Shown here one piece after another: positions 7,353 through 19,124 of a DNA stretch of 64,000 nucleotides (within the stretch, counting starts at the first letter, position 1; the number at the start of each line of letters is the position of its first letter). Where the stretch lies: assembly GCF_003252755.1 (NCBI RefSeq), contig NZ_QEPT01000002.1, positions 186,001 to 250,000 of the forward strand, read 5' to 3'. A program made the translations under genes and the position numbers. This DNA comes from Haemophilus parainfluenzae. GTDB lineage: Bacteria > Pseudomonadota > Gammaproteobacteria > Enterobacterales > Pasteurellaceae. Below the pieces are notes generated by a model. That model saw nothing but the letters and a program-made list of their open reading frames with translations, ran no database searches and was not told the origin of the DNA.

Positions 7353-9071
7353 TTAGAACATAAAATATCGTTGTCCTAATGGCACCGTATCCACGGGTTC
7401 GCAGGTAATTAGCTCACCATCTACACGTACTTCATAACGCTCTGGATCCACCGTAATTTCAGGTGTCGCGTTGTTATGAACGAGCTCTTTTTTACCCACG
7501 CTGCGGCAGCCTTTCACAGCAATGGTTTCTTTGTGTAAACCGAATTTTGCACGAATATCGGCTTTTTCAGCGGCTTGTGAAACAAAGAATACTGCTGTTT
7601 GTGCTGTTGCTAAGCCTTGTGCACCATACATTGGACGGTAGAATACAGGTTGCGGTGTTGGAATAGAAGCATTTGGATCACCCATTTTCGCGTAGCTAAT
7701 AAAGCCTTTTTTAATTACTACTTCAGGTTTTACCCCAAAGAACATCGGTTTCCATAACACGATATCCGCAATTTTGCCCACTTCTAACGAGCCAATATGA
7801 TCCGCAATACCATGTGCAATTGCCGGGTTGATGGTGTATTTTGCAATGTAGCGCTTAATGCGGAAGTTATCGTTTCCTTCATTGCCTAGCTCACCACGTT
7901 GCATTTTCATTTTATCTGCGGTTTGCCATGTGCGAATTACCACTTCGCCAATACGTCCCATTGCTTGAGAGTCAGAACTCATAATCGAGAAGACGCCCAT
8001 ATCATGCAAAATATCTTCTGCAGCAATGGTTTCAGGACGAATACGGCTATCAGCAAATGCTACGTCTTCCGGCACGCGCTTATCTAAGTGATGGCAAACC
8101 ATCAACATATCTAAATGTTCATCAATGGTGTTTTTAGTAAATGGACGAGTTGGATTGGTTGAGGCTGGCAATACGTTTGGATACATCGCTGCTTTAATGA
8201 TATCTGGCGCATGGCCGCCACCTGCACCTTCCGTGTGGAAGGTGTGAATGACACGTCCATCAATCGCTTTCATGGTATCTTCTAAGAAGCCACTTTCATT
8301 TAGCGTATCGGTGTGAATGGCCACTTGAATATCCATTTCATCTGCAACTTTTAAGGCAGAATCAATTACCGCAGGTGTTGCGCCCCAGTCCTCATGGATT
8401 TTTAAACCTAATGCCCCCGCTTCAATTTGTTCGCGTAGCGGATCTAAAGTTGAACAGTTTCCTTTGCCAAAAAAGCCTACGTTTACAGGCAATGCTTCTG
8501 CAGCTTGGAACATACGTTCCATATACCATGCACCCGGCGTACAAGTGGTCGCGTGTGTACCATCAGCCGGGCCTGTTCCGCCACCAATTAAAGTCGTAAC
8601 CCCACTTTCAATCGCATGCTGTGCTTGTTGCGGACAAATAAAGTGGATGTGGGTATCGATACCACCAGCTGTTGCAATTAAATGCGCACCGTTATGCACT
8701 TCTGTGCTCGCACCGATAATCATATTGGGCGTGATGTTATCCATGGTATCAGGGTTGCCCGCTTGTCCGATGCCGACGATGCGACCATCGCGAATACCAA
8801 TATCGGCTTTGATAATGCCTAATTTGGCATCAATGATCATCACATTGGTAATCACAAAATCTAATACATTAGGATTGTCGCGAGTTGCGGTGCCGCTTTG
8901 CGCCATGCCGTCGCGCACACTTTTACCGCCACCAAATTTACACTCATCACCTTTGGTTAATAAATCTTGTTCAATGGTTGCCCATAAATTGGTATCGCCT
9001 AAACGGACTTTATCGCCAACGGTTGGGCCATAAGTTGCTACATATTGCACTCTTGAAATTGTTAATGCCAT
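7353..9071 (-). CDS. ureC: Urease subunit alpha (catalytic)
   Basis: This is the catalytic subunit that hydrolyses urea to ammonia and carbamate in the cytoplasm. It is 572 residues, normal length. Ligands are all present with a +7 offset from Klebsiella numbering: H141 and H143 (THIHF), carbamylated lysine K224 (GLKIHEDWG), H253, H279 ([15 protein letters not shown]), flap residues C326-H327 (MVCHHLD), and D367 ([11 protein letters not shown]). It begins 11 bp after ureB, consistent with tight cotranscription. The enzyme should be active given an intact accessory set. Confidence 0.98.
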   Translation of the reverse strand: MALTISRVQYVATYGPTVGDKVRLGDTNLWATIEQDLLTKGDECKFGGGKSVRDGMAQSGTATRDNPNVLDFVITNVMIIDAKLGIIKADIGIRDGRIVGIGQAGNPDTMDNITPNMIIGASTEVHNGAHLIATAGGIDTHIHFICPQQAQHAIESGVTTLIGGGTGPADGTHATTCTPGAWYMERMFQAAEALPVNVGFFGKGNCSTLDPLREQIEAGALGLKIHEDWGATPAVIDSALKVADEMDIQVAIHTDTLNESGFLEDTMKAIDGRVIHTFHTEGAGGGHAPDIIKAAMYPNVLPASTNPTRPFTKNTIDEHLDMLMVCHHLDKRVPEDVAFADSRIRPETIAAEDILHDMGVFSIMSSDSQAMGRIGEVVIRTWQTADKMKMQRGELGNEGNDNFRIKRYIAKYTINPAIAHGIADHIGSLEVGKIADIVLWKPMFFGVKPEVVIKKGFISYAKMGDPNASIPTPQPVFYRPMYGAQGLATAQTAVFFVSQAAEKADIRAKFGLHKETIAVKGCRSVGKKELVHNNATPEITVDPERYEVRVDGELITCEPVDTVPLGQRYFMF

Positions 9072-9082
9072 TTTGCCCTACC

Positions 9083-9388
9083 TTATAATTTGCCATCAAT
9101 TTGATTATGGAAACCGTAAATGGTTTGCGAGCCTCCAAAAGCCACTAACTCGACTGATTTCACTTCACCCGGTTCGAAACGTACTGCATTGCCAGACGGG
9201 ACATTTAAGCGCATTCCACGCGCTAAAGTGCGGTCAAATTTAAGGGCGTTATTGGTTTCAAAGAAATGGTAATGGGAACCGACTTGGATTGGTCGGTCGC
9301 CTGAATTGGTTACTTCGATTGTGACCGTTTTTCTGCCAACATTGGCAATAATATCGCCTTCAGCTAATTGGTATTCACCTGGGATCAT
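9083..9388 (-). CDS. ureB: Urease subunit beta
   Basis: Structural subunit of the (UreABC)3 urease. The 101-residue product has the family pattern [13 protein letters not shown], with HYHFFETN and [15 protein letters not shown] motifs, and normal length. It is separated from ureA by 170 bp that contain two REP-like repeats, an unusually large gap for these subunit genes. An uptake signal lies inside the coding region at about 9226-9234. Confidence 0.96.
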   Translation of the reverse strand: MIPGEYQLAEGDIIANVGRKTVTIEVTNSGDRPIQVGSHYHFFETNNALKFDRTLARGMRLNVPSGNAVRFEPGEVKSVELVAFGGSQTIYGFHNQIDGKL

Positions 9389-9430
9389 TTTATTTAAATC
9401 CTTCTATTTTAAAATTTTCATGGAAAGTCC

Positions 9431-9539
9431 CCCCTCTTTGAAAAAGAGGGGCTGGGGGAGATTTTTTCGTTATAACTTTACGCACAAAGCAGAATTTTCT
9501 TCTGCCAAATCTCCCCTTCCCCTCTTTGTTAAAGAGGGG
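9431..9539. repeat. Pair of REP-like units in the ureA-ureB gap
   Basis: One unit (9431-9466) has the hairpin CCCCTCTTTG-aaa-AAGAGGGG followed by a variant of the GGGGAGATT tail. The second (9502-9539) starts CTGCCAAATCTCCCCTTCCC and differs from the 6474 copy by one base. The two units are arranged tail to tail, opposite to the 6474-6637 element. They are transcribed between ureA and ureB. Confidence 0.75.
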
Positions 9540-9558
9540 GGAATTTTCTTTTATCTAA

Positions 9559-9861
9559 TTATCTAATCGGATTGTGCACGGTAACAAGCTTCGTGCCATC
9601 TGGAAAAGTTGCTTCGATTTGTACTTCATGCACCATCTCGGCAACACCTTCCATCACATTTTCAACAGTGAGCAGCGTTGCACCATATTGCATGACTTCC
9701 GCGACACTCATGCCATCTCTCGCTGCTTCTTGTAAATGGCTTGCAATGTACGCGATTGCCTCAGGATAGTTTAATTTTACGCCACGAGCTTTGCGTTTTG
9801 CTGCGAGCTCACCGGCTAAAAAGAGCATCAATTTCTCTTGTTCTCTTGATGTTAAATGCAT
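9559..9861 (-). CDS. ureA: Urease subunit gamma
   Basis: Smallest urease structural subunit and first gene of the operon. From the ATG at 9859-9861 the product is exactly 100 residues, the standard length, starting [20 protein letters not shown] and containing [11 protein letters not shown] and [22 protein letters not shown] lies 6 nt upstream of this ATG; an upstream in-frame ATG 30 nt further would add ten non-conserved residues and is rejected. The promoter must lie in the 165 bp shared with the divergent groES. Confidence 0.96.
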   Translation of the reverse strand: MHLTSREQEKLMLFLAGELAAKRKARGVKLNYPEAIAYIASHLQEAARDGMSVAEVMQYGATLLTVENVMEGVAEMVHEVQIEATFPDGTKLVTVHNPIR

Positions 9862-9960
9862 ATTGTTGTTCCTTAATTTAGTATTATGCAAAATGCGCTG
9901 AATTTTACGTAAAAAAATGAAATAGGAAAAATATTTTATTCGATTTTTTTAATCATGCCC

Positions 9961-9989
9961 CTTGAAATCATAAAAATCTTCCTTATATA
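9961..9989 (+). promoter_or_regulatory. Sigma-32-like heat-shock promoter of groESL
   Basis: CCC-CTTGAAA with a 13-bp spacer then CCTTATATA resembles the sigma-32 consensus (CTTGAAA, 13-15 bp, CCCCATNTA). The -10 part is a partial match. It lies about 38 bp upstream of the groES ATG. No CIRCE repeat is visible. Confidence 0.6.
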
Positions 9990-10026
9990 GAGGTTGCATT
10001 AACTAATTTTAAGAAGGAAATTAATC

Positions 10027-10317
10027 ATGAATATTCGTCCTTTACACGATCGTGTAATTATTAAACGTGAAGAAGTAGAAACTTGTTCAGCTGGCGGTAT
10101 CGTATTAACCGGCTCAGCAGCGACTAAATCAACCCGTGCAAAAGTATTGGCCGTGGGTAAAGGTCGTATTTTGGAAAATGGTACCGTTCAACCTTTAGAT
10201 GTGAAAGTTGGCGATACAGTCATTTTCAATGATGGTTATGGCGTGAAAAGTGAAAAAATCGATGGTGAAGAAGTGTTAATCATTTCTGAAAACGATATTT
10301 TGGCGATAGTTGAATAA
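10027..10317 (+). CDS. groES: Co-chaperonin GroES
   Basis: Heptameric lid of the GroEL folding chamber in the cytoplasm. The 96-residue sequence starts [16 protein letters not shown], has the mobile-loop segment [15 protein letters not shown] around residues 18-33, and the roof region. AAGAAGGAA precedes the ATG. It is 22 bp upstream of groEL, forming the classic bicistronic operon, with a sigma-32-like promoter upstream and divergent from ureA. Confidence 0.98.
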   Translation: MNIRPLHDRVIIKREEVETCSAGGIVLTGSAATKSTRAKVLAVGKGRILENGTVQPLDVKVGDTVIFNDGYGVKSEKIDGEEVLIISENDILAIVE

Positions 10318-10327
10318 TTTAAATTAA

Positions 10328-11986
<1,659 letters not shown>

Positions 11987-12005
11987 TTCCCCTTTGCGAA
12001 AGAAA

Positions 12006-12045
12006 GTGCGATCGTTTTTCTTTATAGAAATGCGATCGCATTTTT
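12006..12045 (+). terminator. Terminator of groESL
   Basis: TGCGATCG near 12007 pairs with CGATCGCA at 12033-12040, followed by a T-run. The right-hand arm TGCGATCGCA is also self-complementary. The arms look like decayed uptake signals. Confidence 0.7.
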
Positions 12046-12097
12046 ATTTGTGTGGTGCTACACTTTAATGGTTTTCGATGATTTTATAGGTATAACA

Positions 12098-12646
12098 ATG
12101 ACAATTTCCCAAACTGAACTTAATCAACAACTCAAATCTGCCGGTATTGGTATTAATGCAACTGAATTACATGGTTTTTTAAGCGGCTTAATTTGTGGTG
12201 GACTGAAAGACCAAAGTTGGTTACCACTTTTATATCAATTCAGTAACGATAACCACGCTTATCCAACCGCATTAATTCAGCCGATTACCGAAATCTATGA
12301 GCAGATTGGTAAAACCTTAGGGGACGTAGAAGGGTTTGATTTTGAATTGGGATTAACAGAAGATGAGAGCGTGTTTGCCCGTGCAGACAGTTTATCAGAT
12401 TGGGCAAACCAATTTTTACTGGGTTTAGGTCTTGTTCAGACAGAATTGGATAAGGAAAAAGGCGAAATTGGCGAAGCGGTAGATGATTTACAAGATATTT
12501 GTCAGCTTGGTTATGATGAAGAAGATGATGAAGAAGAACTTGCCGAAGCATTAGAAGAAATTATTGAATATGTTCGCACCATTGCGATGTTGTTTTACAC
12601 CCATTTCAACGATGATGCGCAAGAAATAAAACCGATATTACATTAA
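12098..12646 (+). CDS. ygfB: UPF0149/YgfB family protein
   Basis: The 182-residue acidic protein belongs to the UPF0149 (YgfB/YecA) family, recognised by [14 protein letters not shown] near residue 20 and the acidic C-terminal helix [21 protein letters not shown]. Its biochemical role in Haemophilus is not established. I start at ATG 12098; an upstream in-frame start near 12050 would add 16 residues without conservation. It directly precedes pepP (12-bp gap), the same pairing seen in enterics and H. influenzae, so the two are cotranscribed. Confidence 0.88.
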   Translation: MTISQTELNQQLKSAGIGINATELHGFLSGLICGGLKDQSWLPLLYQFSNDNHAYPTALIQPITEIYEQIGKTLGDVEGFDFELGLTEDESVFARADSLSDWANQFLLGLGLVQTELDKEKGEIGEAVDDLQDICQLGYDEEDDEEELAEALEEIIEYVRTIAMLFYTHFNDDAQEIKPILH

Positions 12647-12658
12647 AAGGAGCGAAAC

Positions 12659-13951
12659 ATGGATCTCGCATATATGGCGGCATTACCGCAAGAAGAATTT
12701 ACTGAACGTCGTCAAAAAGTGTTAGCACAAATGCAGCCAAATTCTGCTTTGTTGCTATTTTCCGAAATTGAAAAACGTCGTAATAACGACTGCGATTTTC
12801 CTTTCCGTCAAGACAGTTACTTCTGGTATTTAACGGGTTTTAATGAGCCAAATGCAGCGTTGTTATTGATTAAAACGGAAGAGGCTGAAAAGGCGGTGGT
12901 ATTTCTTCGTCCGCGAGATCCTTTACTTGAAACCTGGAATGGTCGCCGATTAGGTGTTGAGCGCGCACCGCAAAAACTTAATGTCGATGAAGCCTATTCT
13001 ATCGATGATTTTAAAACAGAATTTCCAAAATTAACGGAAAAATTGACCGCACTTTATCATGTGGCCGATCGTCATCCTTGGGGTGATAAATTATTAGCCG
13101 AAAGTGCGGTGAAATTTTACGCTGTTTTTGATTGGCAGCCGATGTTAAGTGAAATGCGCTTAATCAAATCTCCAAACGAAATTCGCTTAATGCAACAAGC
13201 GGGACAGATTACTGCGTTCGGACATATTAAAGCGATGCAAGTGACTCGCCCAAATCGTTTTGAATATGAAATTGAAAGCGAAATTCTGCATGAATTTAAT
13301 CGTCATGGGGCAAGATTTCCGTCTTACAATTCCATTATTGCCGGGGGCGATAATGCCTGTATTTTGCACTACACCGAAAATGATCAACCTTTGAAAGATG
13401 GCGATCTTGTGTTAATTGATGCAGGTTGTGAATTTGCTATGTATGCAGGCGATATCACACGTACATTCCCTGTAAATGGTAAATTTACTCAGCCACAACG
13501 TGAGATTTATGAATTAGTTTTAAAAGCACAAAAACGCGCGATTGAGTTATTAGTGCCAGGTAATTCAATTAAACTGGCGAATGATGAAGTGATCCGTATT
13601 AAAACTCAAGGCTTGGTGGATTTAGGTATCCTGAAAGGGGATGTAGATAAGCTGATTGAAGAAAAAGCCTATCGCCAATTTTATATGCATGGTTTAGGCC
13701 ATTGGCTTGGCTTGGATGTGCACGATGTTGGCCGCTATGATGATGATCGTAGCCGCACGCTTGAAGTGGGGATGATCATCACTGTTGAGCCAGGTATTTA
13801 TATTTCAGAAGAGGCGGATGTGCCTGCTCAATATAAAGGCATTGGTGTGCGTATTGAGGATAACTTGCTAATGACTGAATATGGCAATAAAAATCTGACC
13901 GCGGCGGCACCAAAAGAAATCGATGACATTGAAAATTTAATGAAAAATTGA
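12659..13951 (+). CDS. pepP: Xaa-Pro aminopeptidase (aminopeptidase P)
   Basis: Cytoplasmic metalloprotease that removes the N-terminal residue before proline. The 430-residue product has an N-terminal creatinase-like domain (to about residue 170) and the C-terminal pita-bread domain. Dinuclear Mn ligands are visible: the two Asp of LIDAGCEFAMYAGDITRTF, the His of GLGHWLGLDVHD, the Glu of TVEPGIYI and the Glu of VRIEDN. A strong AAAAGGAGCG precedes the ATG. Uptake signals occur within the gene at about 13043 and 13100. Confidence 0.96.
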   Translation: MDLAYMAALPQEEFTERRQKVLAQMQPNSALLLFSEIEKRRNNDCDFPFRQDSYFWYLTGFNEPNAALLLIKTEEAEKAVVFLRPRDPLLETWNGRRLGVERAPQKLNVDEAYSIDDFKTEFPKLTEKLTALYHVADRHPWGDKLLAESAVKFYAVFDWQPMLSEMRLIKSPNEIRLMQQAGQITAFGHIKAMQVTRPNRFEYEIESEILHEFNRHGARFPSYNSIIAGGDNACILHYTENDQPLKDGDLVLIDAGCEFAMYAGDITRTFPVNGKFTQPQREIYELVLKAQKRAIELLVPGNSIKLANDEVIRIKTQGLVDLGILKGDVDKLIEEKAYRQFYMHGLGHWLGLDVHDVGRYDDDRSRTLEVGMIITVEPGIYISEEADVPAQYKGIGVRIEDNLLMTEYGNKNLTAAAPKEIDDIENLMKN

Positions 13952-14054
13952 GAAGAATTCTCAAAATTGTGATCTAGTGCAAGTTTTTTGTGCAGTTAAG
14001 GTGCTAATATACTGTTAGATAAAAAAGACCAATCAAATCAGTAAGGAGTCGATT

Positions 14055-14480
14055 ATGTACAAACACGTTTTAGTGGCGGTAGATCTTTCTGATGAAAGTG
14101 AATTTCTACTCAAAAAAGCCGTGGGAATTGCAAAACGTAATGATGCGCAACTTTCCATTATTCATGTAGATGTAAACTTCTCGGATCTCTATACTGGTTT
14201 AATTGATGTCAATATGTCATCAATGCAAGATAGAATCTCGAGCGAAACCCAAAAAGCGCTAATTAATTTAGCCGAACATGCTGGTTATCCAATAAAAGAA
14301 AAATTGAGCGGTAGCGGTGATTTAGGTCAAGTTTTGACGGATGCTATTGATCAGTATGATGTAGATCTACTAGTGACAGGTCATCACCAAGATTTCTGGA
14401 GTAAATTAATGTCTTCAACACGTCAAGTGATGAATACCATTAAAATTGATATGTTGGTTGTGCCACTTCGCGACGAATAG
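14055..14480 (+). CDS. uspA: Universal stress protein A family
   Basis: The 141-residue product starts [23 protein letters not shown] and ends with [23 protein letters not shown] and DMLVVPL, matching E. coli UspA throughout. UspA is a cytoplasmic dimer made in growth arrest; enteric UspA lacks tight ATP binding, and no G-2X-G-9X-G(S/T) motif is visible here. A good TAAGGAG precedes the ATG and TAATAT upstream could be a -10 box. It is monocistronic and ends at an uptake-signal hairpin. Confidence 0.93.
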   Translation: MYKHVLVAVDLSDESEFLLKKAVGIAKRNDAQLSIIHVDVNFSDLYTGLIDVNMSSMQDRISSETQKALINLAEHAGYPIKEKLSGSGDLGQVLTDAIDQYDVDLLVTGHHQDFWSKLMSSTRQVMNTIKIDMLVVPLRDE

Positions 14481-14523
14481 TGATCAAAAATTATTTTAGC
14501 TCTATTAAAATAACGTAAATTTT

Positions 14524-14567
14524 AACCGCACTTCTCAATCAATGCAGTAGAGTGCGGTTTTCTTTTT
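14524..14567 (+). terminator. Terminator of uspA built from uptake signals
   Basis: AACCGCACT (14524-14532) pairs with AGTGCGGTT (14551-14559), followed by TTCTTTTTT. One arm is a full ACCGCACTT uptake signal. Confidence 0.8.
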
Positions 14568-14667
14568 TAAGATCAGTGAAAAAGCCTTTTTCTCTAGGTC
14601 AAAATATGCAAGAATAGTAAGCTTATTTTATAAATCGTGATCGAGATAGAGACACAAGGTTTTATCA

Positions 14668-17292
14668 ATGAAAACAACAGCAGAAATTAGACAGTCATTC
14701 CTTGATTTTTTCCATAGCAAGGGGCATCAGGTCGTCGCAAGTAGTTCACTTGTGCCTGAAAATGATCCGACATTGCTTTTTACCAATGCCGGGATGAACC
14801 AATTTAAAGACGTGTTCCTTGGTATGGATAAACGTCCTTACTCACGTGCGACAACTGCACAACGTTGTGTGCGCGCAGGTGGTAAGCATAATGATTTAGA
14901 AAACGTAGGTTATACAGCTCGTCACCATACTTTCTTTGAAATGCTCGGCAACTTCAGTTTTGGCGACTATTTCAAACATGATGCGATTAATTTTGCCTGG
15001 GAGTATTTGACTTCTCCACAATGGCTCGGGTTACCAAAAGAAAAATTATGGGTAACCGTGTATGAAACTGATAATGAAGCTTATGATATTTGGCATAAAG
15101 AAGTTGGTGTGCCACCAGAACGTATTATTCGTATCGGTGATAACAAAGGTGCGCCTTATGCATCAGATAACTTCTGGGCAATGGGTGACACAGGTCCTTG
15201 TGGTCCATGTACGGAAATTTTCTACGATCACGGTGATCATATTTGGGGTGGACCTCCAGGCTCACCAGAAGAAGACGGTGACCGCTATATCGAAATCTGG
15301 AACGTGGTGTTCATGCAGTTTAACCGTCAAGCAGACGGTACAATGGAAAAACTACCACGTCCATCTGTTGATACCGGGATGGGCTTAGAGCGTATTTCTG
15401 CCGTATTACAGCACGTAAACTCTAACTATGAGATCGATATTTTCCAAAAATTAATTGCGAAAACAGCAGAAATCGTAGGGACAACAGATTTAACCAATAA
15501 ATCATTACGCGTAATTGCAGACCACATTCGTTCTTGTGCATATTTAATTGCAGATGGTGTGATTCCATCAAACGAAGGTCGTGGTTATGTATTACGTCGT
15601 ATTATCCGTCGTGCGGTACGTCATGGTCACTTGTTAGGTGCTAAAGAAGCGTTCTTCTACAAACTTGTGCCGACTTTAATTGAAGTCATGGCGGAAGCTG
15701 GCAAAGAAGTTAAAGAAAAACAAGCCAATGTCGAAAAATTACTTCGTTTAGAAGAAGAGCAATTTGCTCGTACATTAGAGCGCGGATTAAGCTTATTAGA
15801 CGATGCGCTTGCTCAAGTGAAAGATGGTGTGTTGTCAGGTGAAGTTGCCTTTAAACTTTATGATACTTATGGCTTCCCACTTGATTTAACCGCTGACGTA
15901 TGTCGCGAGCGTGATATTGCAATTGATGAAGCAGGTTTTGAGCGTGAAATGGAAGCACAACGTTTACGTGCTCAATCTGCAAGCCAATTCGGCATGGATT
16001 ACAATAATGTTATTCGCGTAGAAGGTGAAACGAAATTTGAAGGTTATACTGAATCAGAATCTTTAGCCAAAGTGACCGCACTTTTCCATGATGGTAAATC
16101 AGTAGACAATATTACTGCAGGTCAAAGTGCTGTCGTTATTTTAGAAAATACCCCATTCTATGCAGAATCAGGTGGTCAAATTGGCGATAGTGGTTATTTA
16201 ATCTCTCAAGGTGTTCAGTTTAATGTAAAAGATACTCAAAAATATGGTCAAGTGTTCGGTCATATTGGTGAGTTAGAACAAGGTACTTTAAAAGTCGGAC
16301 AAACAGTCAATGCGGTTGTAGATGCAGAAAGACGTCATCAAACATCACTTAACCATTCTGCAACACACTTATTACATGCTGCATTGCGTCAAGTTTTAGG
16401 TCACCATGTAGTGCAAAAAGGATCATTAGTATCCGATACCGCATTACGTTTTGACTTTGCTCATCCGGAAGCGATTACCAAAGCACAGCTTAACGAAATT
16501 GAAACGTTGGTAAACCAAAAAGTACGTGAGAATTTTGTAATTCAAACGGACGTGATGAATATCGAAGCGGCAAAAGCAAAAGGTGCAATGGCGTTATTCG
16601 GTGAAAAATATGCTGATGTAGTACGTGTTTTAACAATGGGAGATTTCTCCATTGAACTTTGTGGTGGCATTCATGCTAAACGTACCGGTGATATCGGTTT
16701 ATTTAAAATTGTGGCGGAAACTGCAGTTGCAGCAGGTGTTCGTCGTATTGAAGCGGTAACGGGTGAAAATGCAATTAATTGGTTACATAACCAACAACGT
16801 ATTCTTACTCAAAGTGCAGATTTATTTAAATCTGACGTTAATACCCTTGTTGAGAAAATTCAGCAACTTCAAGATAAAGCGAAGAAAGCTGAAAAAGAAT
16901 TACAGGGATTAAAAGAAAAAGCCGCAATGCAGGCGGGTTCCGATTTAGTGAAAAGTGCGGTTAAAATTAACGATATTTCTGTAATCGTACATCAACTAGA
17001 CGGAATTGAAACTAAATCGTTACGTGTGATGGTTGATGATTTGAAAAATCAACTTGGTTCAGGCGTAATTGTATTTGCATCTATTTTAGATGGTAAAGTC
17101 AACCTTGTCGTTGGCGTAACAAGCGATTTAACTACTAAAGTGAAGGCCGGTGAGCTAGTGAATTTAATGGCTCAGCAAGTTGGTGGAAAAGGCGGTGGTC
17201 GCCCTGATATGGCAATGGCAGGAGGCTCCCAACCAGAAAATGTGAGTTTAGCATTAACAGTCGCAAAAAACTGGTTAAGCAATAATCTGTAG
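14668..17292 (+). CDS. alaS: Alanyl-tRNA synthetase
   Basis: Charges tRNA-Ala with alanine and edits Ser/Gly mistakes. The 874-residue product has the class II catalytic core ([50 protein letters not shown]), the editing domain with zinc-type motif [12 protein letters not shown] and [13 protein letters not shown], and the C-Ala domain ending [15 protein letters not shown]. All are diagnostic. csrA follows on the same strand after 78 bp, the usual gammaproteobacterial arrangement. Confidence 0.98.
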   Translation: MKTTAEIRQSFLDFFHSKGHQVVASSSLVPENDPTLLFTNAGMNQFKDVFLGMDKRPYSRATTAQRCVRAGGKHNDLENVGYTARHHTFFEMLGNFSFGDYFKHDAINFAWEYLTSPQWLGLPKEKLWVTVYETDNEAYDIWHKEVGVPPERIIRIGDNKGAPYASDNFWAMGDTGPCGPCTEIFYDHGDHIWGGPPGSPEEDGDRYIEIWNVVFMQFNRQADGTMEKLPRPSVDTGMGLERISAVLQHVNSNYEIDIFQKLIAKTAEIVGTTDLTNKSLRVIADHIRSCAYLIADGVIPSNEGRGYVLRRIIRRAVRHGHLLGAKEAFFYKLVPTLIEVMAEAGKEVKEKQANVEKLLRLEEEQFARTLERGLSLLDDALAQVKDGVLSGEVAFKLYDTYGFPLDLTADVCRERDIAIDEAGFEREMEAQRLRAQSASQFGMDYNNVIRVEGETKFEGYTESESLAKVTALFHDGKSVDNITAGQSAVVILENTPFYAESGGQIGDSGYLISQGVQFNVKDTQKYGQVFGHIGELEQGTLKVGQTVNAVVDAERRHQTSLNHSATHLLHAALRQVLGHHVVQKGSLVSDTALRFDFAHPEAITKAQLNEIETLVNQKVRENFVIQTDVMNIEAAKAKGAMALFGEKYADVVRVLTMGDFSIELCGGIHAKRTGDIGLFKIVAETAVAAGVRRIEAVTGENAINWLHNQQRILTQSADLFKSDVNTLVEKIQQLQDKAKKAEKELQGLKEKAAMQAGSDLVKSAVKINDISVIVHQLDGIETKSLRVMVDDLKNQLGSGVIVFASILDGKVNLVVGVTSDLTTKVKAGELVNLMAQQVGGKGGGRPDMAMAGGSQPENVSLALTVAKNWLSNNL

Positions 17293-17370
17293 TACAAGCA
17301 GGTCGGTGGGATGCCGATCTTTACTTGATTGATAGGGATATCTAATAAATGCAAACTAAGGAGATAAAAG

Positions 17371-17562
17371 ATGTTAATCTTAACTCGAAAAGTTGGCGAA
17401 AGTGTTCTTATTGGGGACGATATTTCTATCACGGTTTTGAGTGTACGTGGAAACCAAGTCAAACTCGGTGTGCAAGCGCCTAAAGAAGTATCTGTTCACC
17501 GAGAGGAAATTTACCAACGAATTCTGCAGTCAAAAGATGAACATGTAGACGGCACATCTTAG
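17371..17562 (+). CDS. csrA: Carbon storage regulator CsrA
   Basis: Dimeric RNA-binding protein that represses or stabilises target mRNAs by binding GGA motifs in leaders. The 63-residue product begins [18 protein letters not shown] and contains the RNA-contact segment [10 protein letters not shown], both invariant. AAGGAG lies a few bases upstream. It follows alaS and probably shares its transcript as well as having its own promoter. A long uptake-signal hairpin lies downstream before galU. Confidence 0.97.
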   Translation: MLILTRKVGESVLIGDDISITVLSVRGNQVKLGVQAPKEVSVHREEIYQRILQSKDEHVDGTS

Positions 17563-17725
17563 GTTTACGAGTTTTATGAATGTTTTAACATTCTGTTTAT
17601 ACTTTAATTAACGTTTTTTCAAAAATTAAACCCATTGGTTTGCAAAATTTAAAATAACGGAAATTTCAGTGATAAAGGGTAGAGAAGGAACTTTTCCAAC
17701 TTAAATCTATCAAAGTTTAATAAAT

Positions 17726-17759
17726 AATGACCGCACTTTTTCAGAGAAGTGTGGTCATT
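17726..17759 (+). terminator. 13-bp uptake-signal hairpin between csrA and galU
   Basis: AATGACCGCACTT (17726-17738) pairs with AAGTGTGGTCATT (17747-17759), fully paired with one G-U wobble. A T-rich tract is lacking, so termination strength is uncertain. It sits 26 bp before galU and may end csrA transcripts or shape the galU leader. Confidence 0.55.
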
Positions 17760-17785
17760 CCATATTTAAATAAAAAGGAAAATCA

Positions 17786-18673
17786 ATGAAAGTCATTATT
17801 CCCGTAGCAGGTTTAGGTACTCGAATGTTACCCGCAACAAAAGCGATTCCAAAAGAAATGTTAACGCTTGTGGATAAACCACTGATTCAATATGTTGTGA
17901 ATGAGTGTGTCGCAGCAGGAATTAAAGAAATCGTGTTAGTCACACATTCTTCTAAAAATGCAATTGAAAACCACTTTGATACGTCTTTTGAGTTGGAAAC
18001 CATGCTTGAGAAACGTGTTAAGCGTCAACTTTTGGAAGAGGTTCGTTCTATTTGCCCTAAAGATGTAACTATTATGCATGTTCGTCAAGGCAATGCTAAA
18101 GGTTTAGGTCATGCGGTGTTATGTGGTCGTCCTGTCGTTGGAAACGAACCATTTGCAGTGGTTTTACCTGATGTGCTTTTAGCGGATTTTACGGCAAATC
18201 AAAAGAAAGAAAATCTTTCTGCGATGATTAAACGTTTCAAAGAAACCAAAGCGAGCCAAATTATGGTAGCGCCTGTTTCCGCTGATGAAGTGAGTAGCTA
18301 TGGTATTGCTGATTGTGGTGGCGTAGAGTTAAAAGGTGGTGATAGCGTCAAAATTAACAGCATTGTTGAAAAACCCTCTGTTGAAGATGCTCCATCAAAT
18401 CTTGCGGTTGTAGGTCGTTATGTATTCTCTGCTGAAATCTGGGATTTATTAGAAAGAACACCTGTTGGTGTGGGGGATGAAATCCAATTAACGGATGCGA
18501 TCGATATGCTTATAGAGAAAGAGATCGTTGAAGCATTCCATATGACTGGAAGAAGCTTTGACTGTGGTGATAAGATTGGCTATATGGAAGCTTTTGTAGA
18601 ATATGGTCTTCGTCATGATAAATTAGGCAAAGAGTTTAAAGCTTTCCTAAAAGATCTTGCAAAAACCTTATAA
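17786..18673 (+). CDS. galU: UTP-glucose-1-phosphate uridylyltransferase
   Basis: Makes UDP-glucose from UTP and glucose-1-phosphate for lipooligosaccharide and galactose metabolism. The 295-residue product has the nucleotide-binding signature [18 protein letters not shown] near the N-terminus, the [18 protein letters not shown] segment and PDVLL with the metal-binding aspartate. AAAAAGGAAAA precedes the ATG. It appears monocistronic with its own terminator. Confidence 0.97.
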   Translation: MKVIIPVAGLGTRMLPATKAIPKEMLTLVDKPLIQYVVNECVAAGIKEIVLVTHSSKNAIENHFDTSFELETMLEKRVKRQLLEEVRSICPKDVTIMHVRQGNAKGLGHAVLCGRPVVGNEPFAVVLPDVLLADFTANQKKENLSAMIKRFKETKASQIMVAPVSADEVSSYGIADCGGVELKGGDSVKINSIVEKPSVEDAPSNLAVVGRYVFSAEIWDLLERTPVGVGDEIQLTDAIDMLIEKEIVEAFHMTGRSFDCGDKIGYMEAFVEYGLRHDKLGKEFKAFLKDLAKTL

Positions 18674-18680
18674 TTGATTG

Positions 18681-18705
18681 AAACCACCGAAAGGTGGTTT
18701 TTATT
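18681..18705 (+). terminator. Terminator of galU
   Basis: AAACCACC-gaaa-GGTGGTTT with a stable GAAA loop and TTTATTTAT tail. Confidence 0.85.
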
Positions 18706-18716
18706 TATCTTATCTA

Positions 18717-18748
18717 GATTGCTATACTTTTAGCCGTCTAGATTGTTA
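18717..18748. promoter_or_regulatory. Met-box-like repeats upstream of metJ
   Basis: Four consecutive 8-mers (AGATTGCT, ATACTTTT, AGCCGTCT, AGATTGTT) include one 7/8 match to the MetJ consensus AGACGTCT. The sequence TCTAGATTG is repeated exactly 24 bp apart, i.e. three met-box periods. A good -10 box, TATACT, lies inside the array at 18723-18728. This suggests autoregulation by MetJ. Confidence 0.55.
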
Positions 18749-18804
18749 TTTTGCTTATTTTTCATTAAAATACAGACAAATTATCAGGTTATTTAAGGTG
18801 CATT

Positions 18805-19122
18805 ATGGCAAACTGGGATGGCAAATATATTAGCCCTTATGCAGAACATGGCAAAAAGAGTGAACAAGTCAAAAAAATTACAGTTTCTATTCCGATTAAA
18901 GTATTGGAAATTCTGACAAATGAGCGTACTCGTCGTCAGTTAAAAAGTTTGCGCCATGCAACAAATAGTGAATTGCTTTGTGAGGCATTCTTGCATGCTT
19001 TTACTGGTCAGCCATTACCGACTGATGCAGATTTAATGAAAGAACGCCATGATGAGATTCCTGAAAATGCCAAAGAGATTATGCGTGATTTAGGCATCGA
19101 TCCTGAAAGCTGGGAATATTAA
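18805..19122 (+). CDS. metJ: Methionine repressor MetJ
   Basis: Ribbon-helix-helix repressor that uses S-adenosylmethionine as corepressor to control methionine synthesis genes. The product is 105 residues, the same as E. coli MetJ, with the DNA-contact beta strand [16 protein letters not shown], then [34 protein letters not shown]. Probable met boxes lie upstream. It ends 2 bp before the convergent cueR stop codon, with no clear terminator between. Confidence 0.97.
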   Translation: MANWDGKYISPYAEHGKKSEQVKKITVSIPIKVLEILTNERTRRQLKSLRHATNSELLCEAFLHAFTGQPLPTDADLMKERHDEIPENAKEIMRDLGIDPESWEY

Positions 19123-19124
19123 TT

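Noticed and set aside
8464-9033. Long plus-strand ORF of 189 codons inside ureC
   Set aside because: It is antisense to the highly conserved UreC frame, has no ribosome binding site and reads like a shadow of ureC codons.
13948-13964. Small hairpin TTGAGAA-gaa-TTCTCAA at the pepP stop as terminator
   Set aside because: Short 7-bp stem without a T-run; not listed as a terminator.
13968-13990. CRP or FNR site upstream of uspA (TTGTGATCTAGTGCAA)
   Set aside because: Only one half-site is good; the second half does not match TCACA or ATCAA.
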